From Salisapilia sapeloensis (lineage: Eukaryota; Oomycota; Peronosporomycetes; Peronosporales; Salisapiliaceae): a DNA stretch of 64,000 nt. The notes beneath the pieces are model-generated. The model worked only from the letters and a program-made list of their open reading frames with translations. It made no database searches and was not told the origin of the DNA. A program made the translations under genes and the position numbers. The DNA lies in NCBI GenBank assembly GCA_023334545.1, contig JAADVB010000035.1, positions 42,086 through 106,085 on the forward strand. Direction: 5' to 3'. Positions 42,972 through 53,780 of this stretch are shown one piece after another. The stretch's first letter is position 1; every line of letters begins with the position of its first letter.

Positions 42972-44782
42972 ATGGGACCTTTGTCTACTACGAATGGGTC
43001 TATGCAGGCAATGGGCGATCAAGCGAGTCTGTGGAAAGGAATGCTGAATCAGTGCTCCACTCGCGAGAAACTGCCTGAAATACAATTGATCGTCGTGGGG
43101 GATGCATCCAGTGGGAAGAGCGCTCTATTGTCACGAGTTGATGAAAGCGCGAACGCAGATGCCAATGCTGGTGTCTTTGGACCAGGTACATTGCTCGGAT
43201 ACTCTAGCCTGCAAGTGATGGATGCACGAGCAAAGGAGAGTGCAACGGAAGCTGTATCAGAGGACGATGTGGTCGCGAAAGTTGACGCATGGACGCTCAA
43301 CGACTTGACTGCGAAAAACCTTCTGCAGGTGGCTTTACAGCCGAACAAGCTAAAGCATGTATGATATCGTATTACACAAGAAGAAAGGTATATCTTTTAT
43401 TGATTAAATATGATGCATACAGACAGTGTTGACGATCGCCTTGGACCTGTCCAAACCGTGGACATTGAAAAACGTGTTGGATCAGGTATATGATCTTGCT
43501 AATCACTATGAAAGGGTAGTAGATGATGCTGTTTGGTTGTAGTGGGCGTCTACACTGGAAGGAGAATTGCTACAGCAGATTAACAAGGTGCCTTTGGAAG
43601 AATCTGCAGAGCTTTATGCAGCCACGAAAGATCACATTCTCAACTATACCGACCCAGTACGAGAGCTCATGCATATCTAGTAGATGTGTACTAATGGATA
43701 CTTGCTTTTGTCTCTAGACTCTGTCACAAACGGATGCAGACGACGTTGACAACAGCTCCCATCACTCTGTACATCTATTACAGCCACTACTTCATAATTT
43801 AATATGCTCATGCTATACACCCAGATGGATGCATTTACTAAAAACTTGGGCGTTCCTCTGCTCCTAATCGCTACAAAGTCCGACGTACGTACATGATCAA
43901 TCTTCTATACATTTCATCGATGACTTATAAGCATCCTTAACACTCTAGCAACGACCAGAGAACTCGGTGCAAGTAGATTACATCGAGTACACCCTCCGCC
44001 AATTCGCCCTTCGCTGTAAATTTTTCATTCTTACCTCAACTACTTGTATACATAACGCTCATATCCGTGCTAGATGGAGCTGGCATCCTATTCACATCCT
44101 CCAAGACTGGTGCCAACGTCGACGTACTTCGAGAATATATACTCCATCGAGCGCACCCTTCCCAGTTCCCATTCTCCCATCCACCACAACTCGTTCATCG
44201 AGACTACTTCTTCGTTCCATCCGGCTATGATTCCACTGACTTGATCCACCAAAGCTTGGTCGGGTCTCAACCTCGATGGGATCAAGGCACAACTTTCGAG
44301 ACGATGGTGCCGACACCTCGGACGATGGACGCTGGAGACGATGCTCTATCACAAGGTCAAGCTTCTAACGAAGTGACAGTCGAAGCGCATGAAACATGGC
44401 TCGAAAAACTCGAAAAGGCTGCAGGCGCAGGTCTGGAGGATCTCCAGAAGCAGAGTGTGGAAGCGAGTCAAAAGGCTGAGGCAGCAGCTTCTGCTCGTCG
44501 AGCATCAGCTGAACGACGCAAACGGGAGGAGACTGACATCAGCTCGAAGCATCTGACCAACTTTTTCAACAATTTACTCAGTCGACCAGAGAAATCCAAA
44601 TCTTCTCGTGCTAGTGGTCTCTTTGGTAGTCGAAGTCGTGGCGAATTACGAAAGGTACATCATGAAATGGTTAGATGAGAGGATAAATGACTAACAAGAT
44701 GATATTCTGGTAGACCAAGAGCGATATGAAAGATGTAGAGGAAGAACTGCAGAAACTTGCGACCAGGTCGAGCAACAAGTAA
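42972..44782 (+). CDS. Cytoplasmic dynein light intermediate chain
   Basis: Eight short exons encode 463 aa: 42972-43358, 43423-43485, 43543-43656, 43718-43768, 43825-43884, 43949-44015, 44074-44654 and 44714-44782. All are in phase. The protein starts with LWKGMLNQCSTREKLPEIQLIVVG and a P-loop GDASSGKSALL, then ALDLSKPWTLKNVLDQWASTLE, LGVPLLLIATKSD and DYIEYTLRQFALRYGAGILFTSSK, the ordered hallmarks of DLIC. The C-terminal part has an amphipathic helical stretch (HLTNFFNNLLSR), in the position of the adaptor-binding helix of animal DLIC, inside a charged disordered tail. DLIC links the dynein motor to cargo adaptors. The last exon ends in a predicted helix. Confidence 0.92.
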
Positions 44783-44864
44783 CGGTTTCAACGTGATTAC
44801 GTTCCAATTAGACATCAATCCTTGCTAGTTCATCCCATATCACTGTTGATACTTTCGATGCGTG

Positions 44865-47800
44865 TCAACTGACGGTGCATGAGCTTCCGCCTGCAGACCT
44901 CGACTCTTCCATCAGCTCTTCCACGTCTGCTTTTCCGTTCTCACGTCCACTGAGCGATCGAGGCATGTGGTTCGACGGTGGATAAAGATGCTCGATCGGA
45001 ACATTTTGTGTGTCCCGACGCCGATAGAAGAGGATGTATGCAGTAGATGACACGACTTCCTTGGCATCGATATTCTTGCACTGGTGATCGTTAAAGCACT
45101 TCCACTGCCCATCCTGTTCGTTCAAGACGTATGCAAAGTAGTGTCCACCACCAAGAGCACCGACGTGGTTCACCACTCCATACAGGTCATATGCAAATGA
45201 AGGATCATCTGCATTCGCCTCGGAAGCAGCAATCGTATTAGGATCCAAGTGTGCGTTTGGACTGATCTGTGCCATCAAATCCTCTTCCTCCTGTCTAGCA
45301 TATTCAGCATCAACATCCTGACTCTTCTCTTCCTCGACCAACTTTCCACCCAAAAACTGCCAGTAGACGACTCCACATTCATTCATCTGTCTCGGACCTC
45401 TCGACTTGGCCACAAAGTCTTCTAGTCGAAGACCCTTGAGTGGAAAGTCAACGACATGATGGAGCTTCCTTCGTGACACTTGTGTATAACAAAAGCGTTT
45501 GAGCTGAATCACTAACACTGGCGGCAACCTCCATAGCTCCATGGTCTTGGAAGCTGGTCGTAGCGTCTTACAACGTCCACAAAACGCTTCTGGAATCTCT
45601 TCTTTTGCCGTGAAAATGTCCAAGCAATGGCGCAAGTTCAGCGGCTGACTGTCCTGATGTCGATACTCTTGCACCGACTTGTCTTCATCCATCTTGGCGG
45701 CCTGCACTGGGTCGTACTCTTCCTTGAGCGTTCGATTGTCCCAGTCCATGGCAAGCGTTTCATCCGCTGCCAAGTTCAGTTTCTCACGGACGGATGGGAC
45801 GACGAGACATCCAAGACACCCGTCCAGCCACTCGCATCGAGAGCACCCGACGCCATGAGACGTGACTCGACGGAGACAAAAGCCAAACTTGGTGATATTC
45901 AAATGTCGACCTAGTGCCAGATCAGCAACGTGTGTCCGAAGCTTATCCGGACGAAGATCCACGTCGGTTGTGTCGTCTAATTCCTGTGGGGAGGGAGGTT
46001 TTTGCCAGTTAAAGATCCGTCGCAGACGTTTCCATACCATCCAATACAGCTCATACGTCGTGGTGTTCGCAAGGGAGATGCGAAGGACAAGTGGCGTACC
46101 AAAGCATCGTGTGATATGGATATTCGTAAAGGCATTCATCGACTTTTCAACCCTTCGATGGACTAGATAGACAAGTGCTTCATCTTCTGTACGCTCGACG
46201 ATCTTGGCTTTTGGAATGTTATACCGACGTAAACCGGAGTGGAAAGCTACGTCAACCATACGAGAGTCCGCGTTGCTGCCAATGACACGTGCAGGCATGA
46301 GCTCTCTCGATCGATCCATACGAACAGAGACAGAGGACCCGTATGGAAGCAACAATTCAGGAGCAGTAGAGACTTGCTTCTTGTCGGCGCCATCTACCTG
46401 TGGCTGACTGTCGTCATTCGAAAGGTCTAAGGGTGCGAAAGTACTTTGTGTGCTTACACCCGAGTCCTCTTCGAGTGTATCAGACTGAATCTCATATGTC
46501 TCCTCAACGTCTTTTTCACTATCAACTCGCTCCTCTCGTTCCTCTGCCGATGCGTTCATAAGTTCCGACACTGTCTTCTTAACATCCGATAACAAGTCGA
46601 GTTGGAAGACTGTAAGTTGATCTCGTTCTTGGACTTGTGTCAGAGGCGTATTTGGATTCAAGAGACACTCGACGATATGTAAAGGAGAGACGATCGCCAA
46701 GATCGCATGATCTCGACAATTGTCCACAAACTGTCCATCCTTTTCGAGCACTGGAGCGACTTGATCTAATAATTCCTGGACAGTATCTTCATTACGCACT
46801 CGGACAGAATATCGTAAAGGTACACGTCCAGAGTGGAAGATGACAGTCATCGTGATCGTACGATGGTGACTCTCTGGTAATGAAAGCTGGAGGAAGGAAA
46901 AAGGTTCAAAGCGTGCAGACTCGTAGCGACAGACAGAGCACTCGAGTAAGCTCTTGTACTGACCAGTGAAGAGCGCGACGATGACAGACATTTCTCTTGC
47001 CAAGTGCGCTCGCCACCACTCGTCTGCCACGACAGCATCACTTCGTCCGTCACTATCCGGTTGCTCTGTGTACGGCTTTTTGACAATCCGGTTGAGGTCT
47101 TCACTTAGTCCATCCAGGAGACTTGCCAAGAACTCTTGCGAGTCATGCTGATCAGCCCCCACGAACTGCGTATTAAACCTCGAAAGCACTTTTTTAAACT
47201 CACTTGGTGCAACATGCTTACGTCCAGGTGTCCACAGTACACGCAGCAACTCTCCAAATGCAACAGCTAACCTACCTCTAGCACCATGTTTGCTATGGAC
47301 GTTAATGTCATTCAAGTACGCTTCGTTTCGAAAGTACGACACGAGTGGCTTGGTGTGACTTAAACACTGGAGAGCACTGCTCATGTAGCAAGTATTACCG
47401 AGGTTGTCCAATCCGACAAGTCCATCGCCTGTGAATGCATCCTTCTGGAAACGCTTCTTGACTGTACCCACCGCTGCGATACGTTCACTTTCAATGATCG
47501 AAGCCTCACTCGTGCTAGAGGCAGAGGTGCTACCGTCGCTCAGTCGAGCTGAGTCTCCATTTCCTCGAGCACATAGCTCTGATGTTCTTGCTGGAGCTTG
47601 CCTTCCTTTGTCTGAAGGACTTATTGACTGCTCTCTATACACTCCGCTTTGGTCTCTCGAGGTAGACTTGGAGTCCGACAGAAGTCGAGTCTCCGTGTGT
47701 GACAACGGCCACGAGCCGTCATTATCTTGTAGTTCAAGCAACAGGACACTGTCTTGCGTCAACTGTCGTAGATCCGACTGATGTGTCTCCGGCAATCGGA

Positions 47801-49760
47801 ATTTTTGATGCGGTGAGCGTTCATCAAAGTACCACAGTCGTGCCTTCTCCAATTGCTTCGTCAAGAGTAGAGCTTTGCATGCTGCTCGCACAAGGCTCTC
47901 TGGTGTGCTTAATTGACTCAAGAGCACTTCTTCACCTGTCTTCATCGATCCACCTGTCGTCGTATCTACTCGAGCGAGGCGTAGGATGAGTGGAAAGAGC
48001 TCCAGTTGATTCATATCGTTTGAACTCGGAACAATCCATCGCGCTAGCTCAGGTCCGCCAGTGTACCACGTATGCAGGACCTGGTATACAGACGATGGAA
48101 CGACACAAAAGTCACGTGCTAGTACTAGTTTATCTCGCAGGCGCCTACTACCGCTTTGCTTTAACAGATCCCAATTCGAGATCGGACCTGGACGTCGAGA
48201 AGCATATGAAGGTTGAGGTTGGTGCTGGGACATTGGACTGGATGGGTCGTGAGGAGACGGCATGGCAGCAGCGAGGAAGTTGGCGTTATGAGGAAGGTGT
48301 GGCAGAGGCAAGAAGCCTCGAGGTGTGCCGTTGAGAGGATCCATACCGACGTAGTGGCACCATCGTTTCCACCAGACGGCTCCGACCAAGTTCCATCGAT
48401 CGCCGACGGAAAATGACTTTGTCGATTGACCCCACTGCCACTCGACGATCCGACGCTCAACGGACGGCGACTCTGGTTTGATACCAAAGAGCACGCAAGT
48501 TGCAAAGGCGAGCTGATGGAGGATCTGCTGGACAGTCACCGAGTTGGCCGCCCACTCCATAAACGTCTTCTTGTCCCATGCATGCGCTTGGAAGCTTTTC
48601 TCGATGCTAGCAGCTTCTTCTGCTAAGCGCTCTTTGACGTTGTCTTCATAGTCACATGATAGTGCGACGAGGACGATTTGTTTCATAGCATCAAACGATA
48701 GACCGTTCGAGTCTTGATAGAGTTCGTACAAGTGCTTACATCGCTCTTCCCACGTTCCTTTGCAAAAGTCCGATAGCAGCTGACAGAATTCATCAAAGAG
48801 AATAAAGTTCCTACGTGTCCTACTCCCACTCTCTGACTCGACTTCATTCTCTGAGCTTAATTGATCGCAGAAATGCTGGAGAAAGGAACGTGGAAACCGG
48901 TTGTCGGCCATCGCAGCGACCATGACATTCGATGCCACGCGGTCGCCTCCACCTCCTTGAGCGTCGAAGAGCTGGTGAAAGTGCCTTTCGATGATCGCCA
49001 CTTCATTTTGAGAGAACTTGGTCTTGTCTGCTATGCGATTGCGAATGACTACTGGGTTATAAGACCGTTCTAACGCTGCAATATCCGCGTCTTCCTCTTG
49101 TCCGACTGCGATCGCTAGTTTCTGTAGCCAGTCCACGAGTGGTTTGCTTCCCGTCGCTTCATCTCGCAAGCCAGCGATGTCACTAAAGCGCTGTAAGGAG
49201 AGGGTGGGACTCCCTTGGAAGAGTTGATTTAAATAAGCCACAGTCGATGGAGACCTCGCTTGCCTACGACCGTATATAACTTCCATAAACTTTTCTAGAT
49301 GCACGCGAGAGATCTGTCGTTCTCTATCAATGTCATAGATGTCGAATAGAAGCTGCACACGTTCGGCCGATGTGCCTTTCTTTAGTATCGCAAGCGCATG
49401 CAAAATGTCAGGCAGCGTCAGCTCACCATTCTGTTCTACATCAAGGACTTCAAAGAGCCTGTCGGAAAGCGAGTGTGGAATCATCGTAAAAGCTCCAAGC
49501 ACTTTGCTCCGGAACACCTTCTTCGTGATCCCCAGCGGCTGTCGTGCATTGTGTTTCCCACTCGAGGCTGTATTCGAGGCTTCTGCTCTTGTCACACGTC
49601 GGAATCCATCCGTATAGCGTTGTATATCGGCGGGGGTCAGTCGCGAGATCAATTCGTCATGTGGGAAGGCTCCGGATGGCGTATTCACAGGCGACTGTGA
49701 CGCATGAGATGTCTGTCGCTGCGTGCCTGTAGACCCAGATCCACCCACCACATTACCCAT
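44865..49760 (-). CDS. USP32-like ubiquitin carboxyl-terminal hydrolase with EF-hands, DUSP and CAAX box
   Basis: Intronless, 1631 aa. The N-terminus MGNVVGGS fits the N-myristoylation consensus. EF-hand-like units follow at about 100-160 (LFEVLDVEQNGELTLPDI, LFDIYDIDRERQIS) with imperfect calcium loops. A DUSP domain covers roughly 440-600 (GDRWNLVGAVWWKRW, GPISNWDLL, HTWYTGG). The catalytic USP domain starts near 790 with GLDNLGNTCYMSSALQC (Cys box) and ends with VVNHVGALGGGHYFAYV (His box), with a long insertion. The last four residues, CTVS, form a CAAX prenylation box. EF-hands + DUSP + USP + CAAX is the arrangement of animal USP32. Expected to remove ubiquitin at endomembranes. Confidence 0.93.
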   Translation of the reverse strand: MGNVVGGSGSTGTQRQTSHASQSPVNTPSGAFPHDELISRLTPADIQRYTDGFRRVTRAEASNTASSGKHNARQPLGITKKVFRSKVLGAFTMIPHSLSDRLFEVLDVEQNGELTLPDILHALAILKKGTSAERVQLLFDIYDIDRERQISRVHLEKFMEVIYGRRQARSPSTVAYLNQLFQGSPTLSLQRFSDIAGLRDEATGSKPLVDWLQKLAIAVGQEEDADIAALERSYNPVVIRNRIADKTKFSQNEVAIIERHFHQLFDAQGGGGDRVASNVMVAAMADNRFPRSFLQHFCDQLSSENEVESESGSRTRRNFILFDEFCQLLSDFCKGTWEERCKHLYELYQDSNGLSFDAMKQIVLVALSCDYEDNVKERLAEEAASIEKSFQAHAWDKKTFMEWAANSVTVQQILHQLAFATCVLFGIKPESPSVERRIVEWQWGQSTKSFSVGDRWNLVGAVWWKRWCHYVGMDPLNGTPRGFLPLPHLPHNANFLAAAMPSPHDPSSPMSQHQPQPSYASRRPGPISNWDLLKQSGSRRLRDKLVLARDFCVVPSSVYQVLHTWYTGGPELARWIVPSSNDMNQLELFPLILRLARVDTTTGGSMKTGEEVLLSQLSTPESLVRAACKALLLTKQLEKARLWYFDERSPHQKFRLPETHQSDLRQLTQDSVLLLELQDNDGSWPLSHTETRLLSDSKSTSRDQSGVYREQSISPSDKGRQAPARTSELCARGNGDSARLSDGSTSASSTSEASIIESERIAAVGTVKKRFQKDAFTGDGLVGLDNLGNTCYMSSALQCLSHTKPLVSYFRNEAYLNDINVHSKHGARGRLAVAFGELLRVLWTPGRKHVAPSEFKKVLSRFNTQFVGADQHDSQEFLASLLDGLSEDLNRIVKKPYTEQPDSDGRSDAVVADEWWRAHLAREMSVIVALFTGQYKSLLECSVCRYESARFEPFSFLQLSLPESHHRTITMTVIFHSGRVPLRYSVRVRNEDTVQELLDQVAPVLEKDGQFVDNCRDHAILAIVSPLHIVECLLNPNTPLTQVQERDQLTVFQLDLLSDVKKTVSELMNASAEEREERVDSEKDVEETYEIQSDTLEEDSGVSTQSTFAPLDLSNDDSQPQVDGADKKQVSTAPELLLPYGSSVSVRMDRSRELMPARVIGSNADSRMVDVAFHSGLRRYNIPKAKIVERTEDEALVYLVHRRVEKSMNAFTNIHITRCFGTPLVLRISLANTTTYELYWMVWKRLRRIFNWQKPPSPQELDDTTDVDLRPDKLRTHVADLALGRHLNITKFGFCLRRVTSHGVGCSRCEWLDGCLGCLVVPSVREKLNLAADETLAMDWDNRTLKEEYDPVQAAKMDEDKSVQEYRHQDSQPLNLRHCLDIFTAKEEIPEAFCGRCKTLRPASKTMELWRLPPVLVIQLKRFCYTQVSRRKLHHVVDFPLKGLRLEDFVAKSRGPRQMNECGVVYWQFLGGKLVEEEKSQDVDAEYARQEEEDLMAQISPNAHLDPNTIAASEANADDPSFAYDLYGVVNHVGALGGGHYFAYVLNEQDGQWKCFNDHQCKNIDAKEVVSSTAYILFYRRRDTQNVPIEHLYPPSNHMPRSLSGRENGKADVEELMEESRSAGGSSCTVS

Positions 49761-50056
49761 GCTCCTGAACCAACTATAGCTGCAATAGGACGCGTAGAAA
49801 GCTGTCGGAAGCGACTTGCTACTGCGATTAGATCGACTGCGTATGACGTAGGATACGACGTTCTAACGCTTCTCATTGAAATAACTGATAGCCTCTACTA
49901 CAAGTCTTTCTGTCCAAAGTGTACGGACACTTTAAGTTAAAAAAATAGTATGTTGTCCCATGTTAAGTGAACGACGACGACCTCCAAGCGAATGCTTTCA
50001 AACCACACACCAGTCGACGAGATACTCGTGTCCTCCGTTTAACACGTGCGACTAGT

Positions 50057-51742
50057 ATGTTGCGAAGAGTAGCTGGGTCTCATCGACAGACCCTCTGGCG
50101 GTCACTCGTGGCTCCGTCGGCTCAAGACATTTCTGGACTCGGTCGTCAGCATGCTTTCCAGAGACCATTCACAGCCTTGCAATCGCATGCAGCTATATTC
50201 AATGCGACTACTAGTTCCTCGTTGCTAGGCTCCAAGCGGTTCAAGTCACAGACTGCTAGTCAGACTTTCATTGAAGTGGAAGCATTTGAAGAGGAAGAGG
50301 ATGAATATGGACAGCCAAAGACATCGACGAATAGTCGATGGAGTATATCGAAAGCTGATCAGGAGGAAGAGTACCTCGATATGTTCGTCGGGGACTCGGA
50401 TCATGATGTAAAGTCAGCTAGATATCTACACAAAGAGCTGCAGAGGACGGATGGATATGGCTTGAGTGTCGCATTGGCGTCTGCTGTCATTGAAAGCTTG
50501 GCTCTACGAGGGTACGTAAAAGAAGGCTTAGATATGCTCCGTTTCTCTCGTGAAAAGGGCGTGCGTCCTCGTATCCACGCCTACTCGTCTGTCATTGGCA
50601 GTTGCTACAGCAATCAAGAGTACGTATCAGCTCTCAAGGTCTTCGAAGTCATGCGAAACGATCGCTACGTTCCGAAACTCGTCACGTACTCTCACGCCAT
50701 GACGTCTGCATTAAAATCTCGTAAGCACGCGCTTGTGCTTGAAATCTTTGACGACTTGCTTCGTAATCGTTTAGATCCGACGATCATCATCTACAACAAC
50801 GTCTTGAACAGTTGTGCTCGCAACGCTGACGTCCATACAGCGCAAGGCATACTCGAAACAATTCGTGAGAGGGGGATCGAGATGTCTCAGAGCACCTATC
50901 ACTCCATCGTCATCTGTGCAGGCAAGACAGGTCGCGTCGACTTGGCGTTCGATATGCTCCGGAGCTCGGAGAAAGTTGGCTTCAAGCCCACGATGACCAT
51001 GTACAACTCTGTCTTGGCAGCATGTGCCAAAGGCAAGCGTTGGAAGCACGTCGTCAACGTGTTTGAAGAGATGCCAGAGCAGATGCAGTATGACATCCAT
51101 GGACAGTACCTAGGGGCTGTTATCATGGGGTATTCAAAAGCAGAGGATGAGAAGGATAAGAGGAAAGCGGTCAGTCTGTTCTTTGAGCACAAGCGACGAG
51201 ATGCTACGATGAACTTCTTCTCGCACAATGCGCTCTTGATGGCGTACTTGAATCTTGGCGAATTGGAAAGCGTCCATCAGTTTGCCAACGAGATGAAGAA
51301 GAAGGGACTCGAGTGGGATACACTCACTTATCAGACGGTGACACTCGCCTACATCCGTGGCGGTGCAGTTGACACAGCGGAGCAGATGCTGCATAAGAAT
51401 GCAAAACACATGAACACGAGTACGTGGCCGTATCGTGAGTTAATTCGGCATCATGCAGAAGTACGACAGGATATGAAGAAAGCTTGCACGTTGACGATGC
51501 AGATGATGTACGTCAATCCTCGTTTAAGTCGCTTGGATTGGCACAACGCATTGGGTCATGCGTTGAAACTGAACGACTTGGCGATCTATTGGAACTTCCG
51601 CAAGTGGATGCAGATCCGAGCGCCTTTGATAGAAGACGAGGTTCCGAAAGAGCTCATGCTGCCGAAAACCCATCCGAGCTACATGCGTCATGGGAAGAAT
51701 TCATCTCACAAGTCAAAGAAGTCGAACAGGAAATCGCACTAG
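50057..51742 (+). CDS. Mitochondrial pentatricopeptide-repeat protein
   Basis: Intronless, 561 aa from ATG 50057; the open frame continues upstream without a better ATG. The N-terminus MLRRVAGSHRQTLWRSLV is basic and free of acids, as in mitochondrial presequences. About eight 35-residue PPR units follow from residue 130, for example HAYSSVIGSCYSNQEYVSALKVFEVM, IIYNNVLNSCARNADVHTAQGIL and TMYNSVLAACAKGKRWKHVVNVF. The unit type is P-class. There is no DYW, SMR or other catalytic tail; the end is Lys/Ser-rich. Such proteins bind organellar RNA for processing, stability or translation; the target is unknown. Confidence 0.9.
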   Translation: MLRRVAGSHRQTLWRSLVAPSAQDISGLGRQHAFQRPFTALQSHAAIFNATTSSSLLGSKRFKSQTASQTFIEVEAFEEEEDEYGQPKTSTNSRWSISKADQEEEYLDMFVGDSDHDVKSARYLHKELQRTDGYGLSVALASAVIESLALRGYVKEGLDMLRFSREKGVRPRIHAYSSVIGSCYSNQEYVSALKVFEVMRNDRYVPKLVTYSHAMTSALKSRKHALVLEIFDDLLRNRLDPTIIIYNNVLNSCARNADVHTAQGILETIRERGIEMSQSTYHSIVICAGKTGRVDLAFDMLRSSEKVGFKPTMTMYNSVLAACAKGKRWKHVVNVFEEMPEQMQYDIHGQYLGAVIMGYSKAEDEKDKRKAVSLFFEHKRRDATMNFFSHNALLMAYLNLGELESVHQFANEMKKKGLEWDTLTYQTVTLAYIRGGAVDTAEQMLHKNAKHMNTSTWPYRELIRHHAEVRQDMKKACTLTMQMMYVNPRLSRLDWHNALGHALKLNDLAIYWNFRKWMQIRAPLIEDEVPKELMLPKTHPSYMRHGKNSSHKSKKSNRKSH

Positions 51743-51861
51743 ATGTAGTATGCCTCTGGATTGTTCGTTTGTATGGTCCAGCGGACGGATTGAGACGTTA
51801 ATCCAACGTACTTTGGACACTTTTCCTTCACCTTGCTTGCCTTACCTACTTTTTATCGACT

Positions 51862-53529
51862 CTAGTCCTCCGCGCTCGTTCGGTTCCCAACGGCACGAGC
51901 TTTCGGGCCCCAATTCGGCTCTGGATTATGCGGGAAGCGTAGTGCCTTTGGTTTTTCATCTAGCGTCGGCTTCCGGAAGGAAAAGTCGGCTTCGAGCTTG
52001 GGTTCCTTCGACAGGATACGAGGACCAGCACCACGTTCCTGCTGTCGCTTGGCATTCACAGGGTGCTTCTTCACCCAGCATCGCAAGATGTCCCACACGA
52101 CTTCGTTCGGAGCGTCCGTCTTGATCGCATCCGGCACCTTGTGCGTCTGGGACGCCTTGTACCCAGCGTTACGTAGTGCTGCCTGCATCTGCGCCATCTT
52201 CATGTTGCCACAGTGCAGCGTCTTGGTCATAGATGGAAGCGTGTAGTGGAGAGGAGCATCCTCCACCTCTTCCGAGATGGTGGTCAGCAAGCCATGCAGG
52301 CGGTCCTTGGTAGGGAACTGACCCTCAGAGCTTTCGACACGATCGCGAATGCGATTCACGACTTCTCGGTTGTGGATTGGAGCAGACCAGATCGGACCAG
52401 CGAGCTTATGTTTACCACCACAGTCATCGCATAGCTCGTTCACGACAGGTCCACGAGCTGCGTGGAACGTGTTTCCAGACGCGACGCCTAACGGCTGGAG
52501 ACGGAAACTGTCGCATTGGACGCATTGGAAAACGTACGAGAGCTTCGTCATCGCTTGCTTGACGTTCACGGGCGACTTGAACACTCGAACAAAGACACGG
52601 ACGTAGAAATCAATGCTGCATGAGGCAATGGGCACAATGTGTCTTTGGTACCTGTTCGCAGATGACTCGATACTTTGTAGAACGATACGGAGGGCCATCT
52701 CGTGTAGGTACGAAGCCTTGTTCGGCATCGAACCGTAGCGAGAGAAGCACGTTTCAGGGCTTTTGCCGGACAGGACAGCCATGTCCGTGCATGTGACACA
52801 GAGGAGACCTCCATTCGATACGCTCTGGACAGCACTATCGAGGAACATGGAGGCAGAGCCATATGGGTCCAAGTCGATCACATCGAACTGCTCCTGTGGC
52901 TTGCGGTGGTTGTACATGACGTTCGTGGCGTCGTCTTCGTTGGCAATCACACGGTCAGATGGAAGCTCATTAAATTCGACGTTGCGCTTGATCGACTCGA
53001 CAGCCGCCGGGTCCATGTCGTTGACGAGAATGGACTTGACACCAGGAATTTGCTGATAGTATCGAACAGAGCGTAGTCCAGATGCAGCTAACGCTTCGAA
53101 TATCTTGATACCATCCTCCTCAGCATTCTCTTGAATCTTGTGGTCAATCTCAGCGTCTGAAAACTCCTTTGGAACGTACGTTTGGTCGCCATCAGCCTGT
53201 TGTTCCGATGCATGACGCTTCTTTTCAGCACGCTGGAGCTTCTCACGGCAGCGCATACGGACAAATTCAGAGATCACTGAGATCGATAGATCCCGATTGA
53301 GCGTCTGCACGTTGTTGTAGAAGACCTTGTTCTTTTCCGGGAAGATCATGACGCCATTACCCTCTCGAATGAGCTTATAACCTTCCGGTGCTGGCTTGGC
53401 TTGCAATTTTTCAGCCAATTCAGATTGATTCGACATTTTTGCAACTTGAAAAGTGTAGATCGAGACCTGTCGTTTCAGATGATGTGGTAAACGAGTGGAA
53501 AGATGCAATGAAGAAGGCACTAAGCGCAT
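51862..53529 (-). CDS. TRM1: tRNA (guanine26-N2)-dimethyltransferase
   Basis: Intronless, 555 aa. The enzyme makes m2,2G26 in tRNA from S-adenosylmethionine. Motifs: a conserved opening block (YKLIREGNGVMIFPEKNKVFYN), the SAM site (EALAASGLRSVRYYQQIPG and VLVND-type ILVNDMDPAA), catalytic DLDPYGSASMFLD, and the zinc finger CVQCDS...CDDCGG. The C-terminal domain with ALRNAGYKASQTHKVPDAIKT is also standard. The upstream 31 residues (MRLVPSSLHLSTRLPHHLKR) look like a mitochondrial presequence. A second in-frame ATG (MSNQSELAEK, near 53436) would give a nuclear or cytosolic form, as known for yeast TRM1. Confidence 0.95.
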   Translation of the reverse strand: MRLVPSSLHLSTRLPHHLKRQVSIYTFQVAKMSNQSELAEKLQAKPAPEGYKLIREGNGVMIFPEKNKVFYNNVQTLNRDLSISVISEFVRMRCREKLQRAEKKRHASEQQADGDQTYVPKEFSDAEIDHKIQENAEEDGIKIFEALAASGLRSVRYYQQIPGVKSILVNDMDPAAVESIKRNVEFNELPSDRVIANEDDATNVMYNHRKPQEQFDVIDLDPYGSASMFLDSAVQSVSNGGLLCVTCTDMAVLSGKSPETCFSRYGSMPNKASYLHEMALRIVLQSIESSANRYQRHIVPIASCSIDFYVRVFVRVFKSPVNVKQAMTKLSYVFQCVQCDSFRLQPLGVASGNTFHAARGPVVNELCDDCGGKHKLAGPIWSAPIHNREVVNRIRDRVESSEGQFPTKDRLHGLLTTISEEVEDAPLHYTLPSMTKTLHCGNMKMAQMQAALRNAGYKASQTHKVPDAIKTDAPNEVVWDILRCWVKKHPVNAKRQQERGAGPRILSKEPKLEADFSFRKPTLDEKPKALRFPHNPEPNWGPKARAVGNRTSAED

Positions 53530-53780
53530 GCAAGTGGCACGTCCTCAACCTGGCGAAGGCGTAATTGGGATTATTGGTTTGGAATTCCTTTCTTATCATT
53601 GGATAAAATAGTGTCGAATCACTACACGTCTTGTTAAATTATATATATTCGTTACGTGTCTTAATAAATTGGTGTATGACTACCATAACACGAATACCAA
53701 GAAACGAGGAAAGGAAGAGCTGAGACTACGTCTATCTCCACTGACAAGGTCTTGAAGGAATAAAGGATAGCTAAAGTTGA

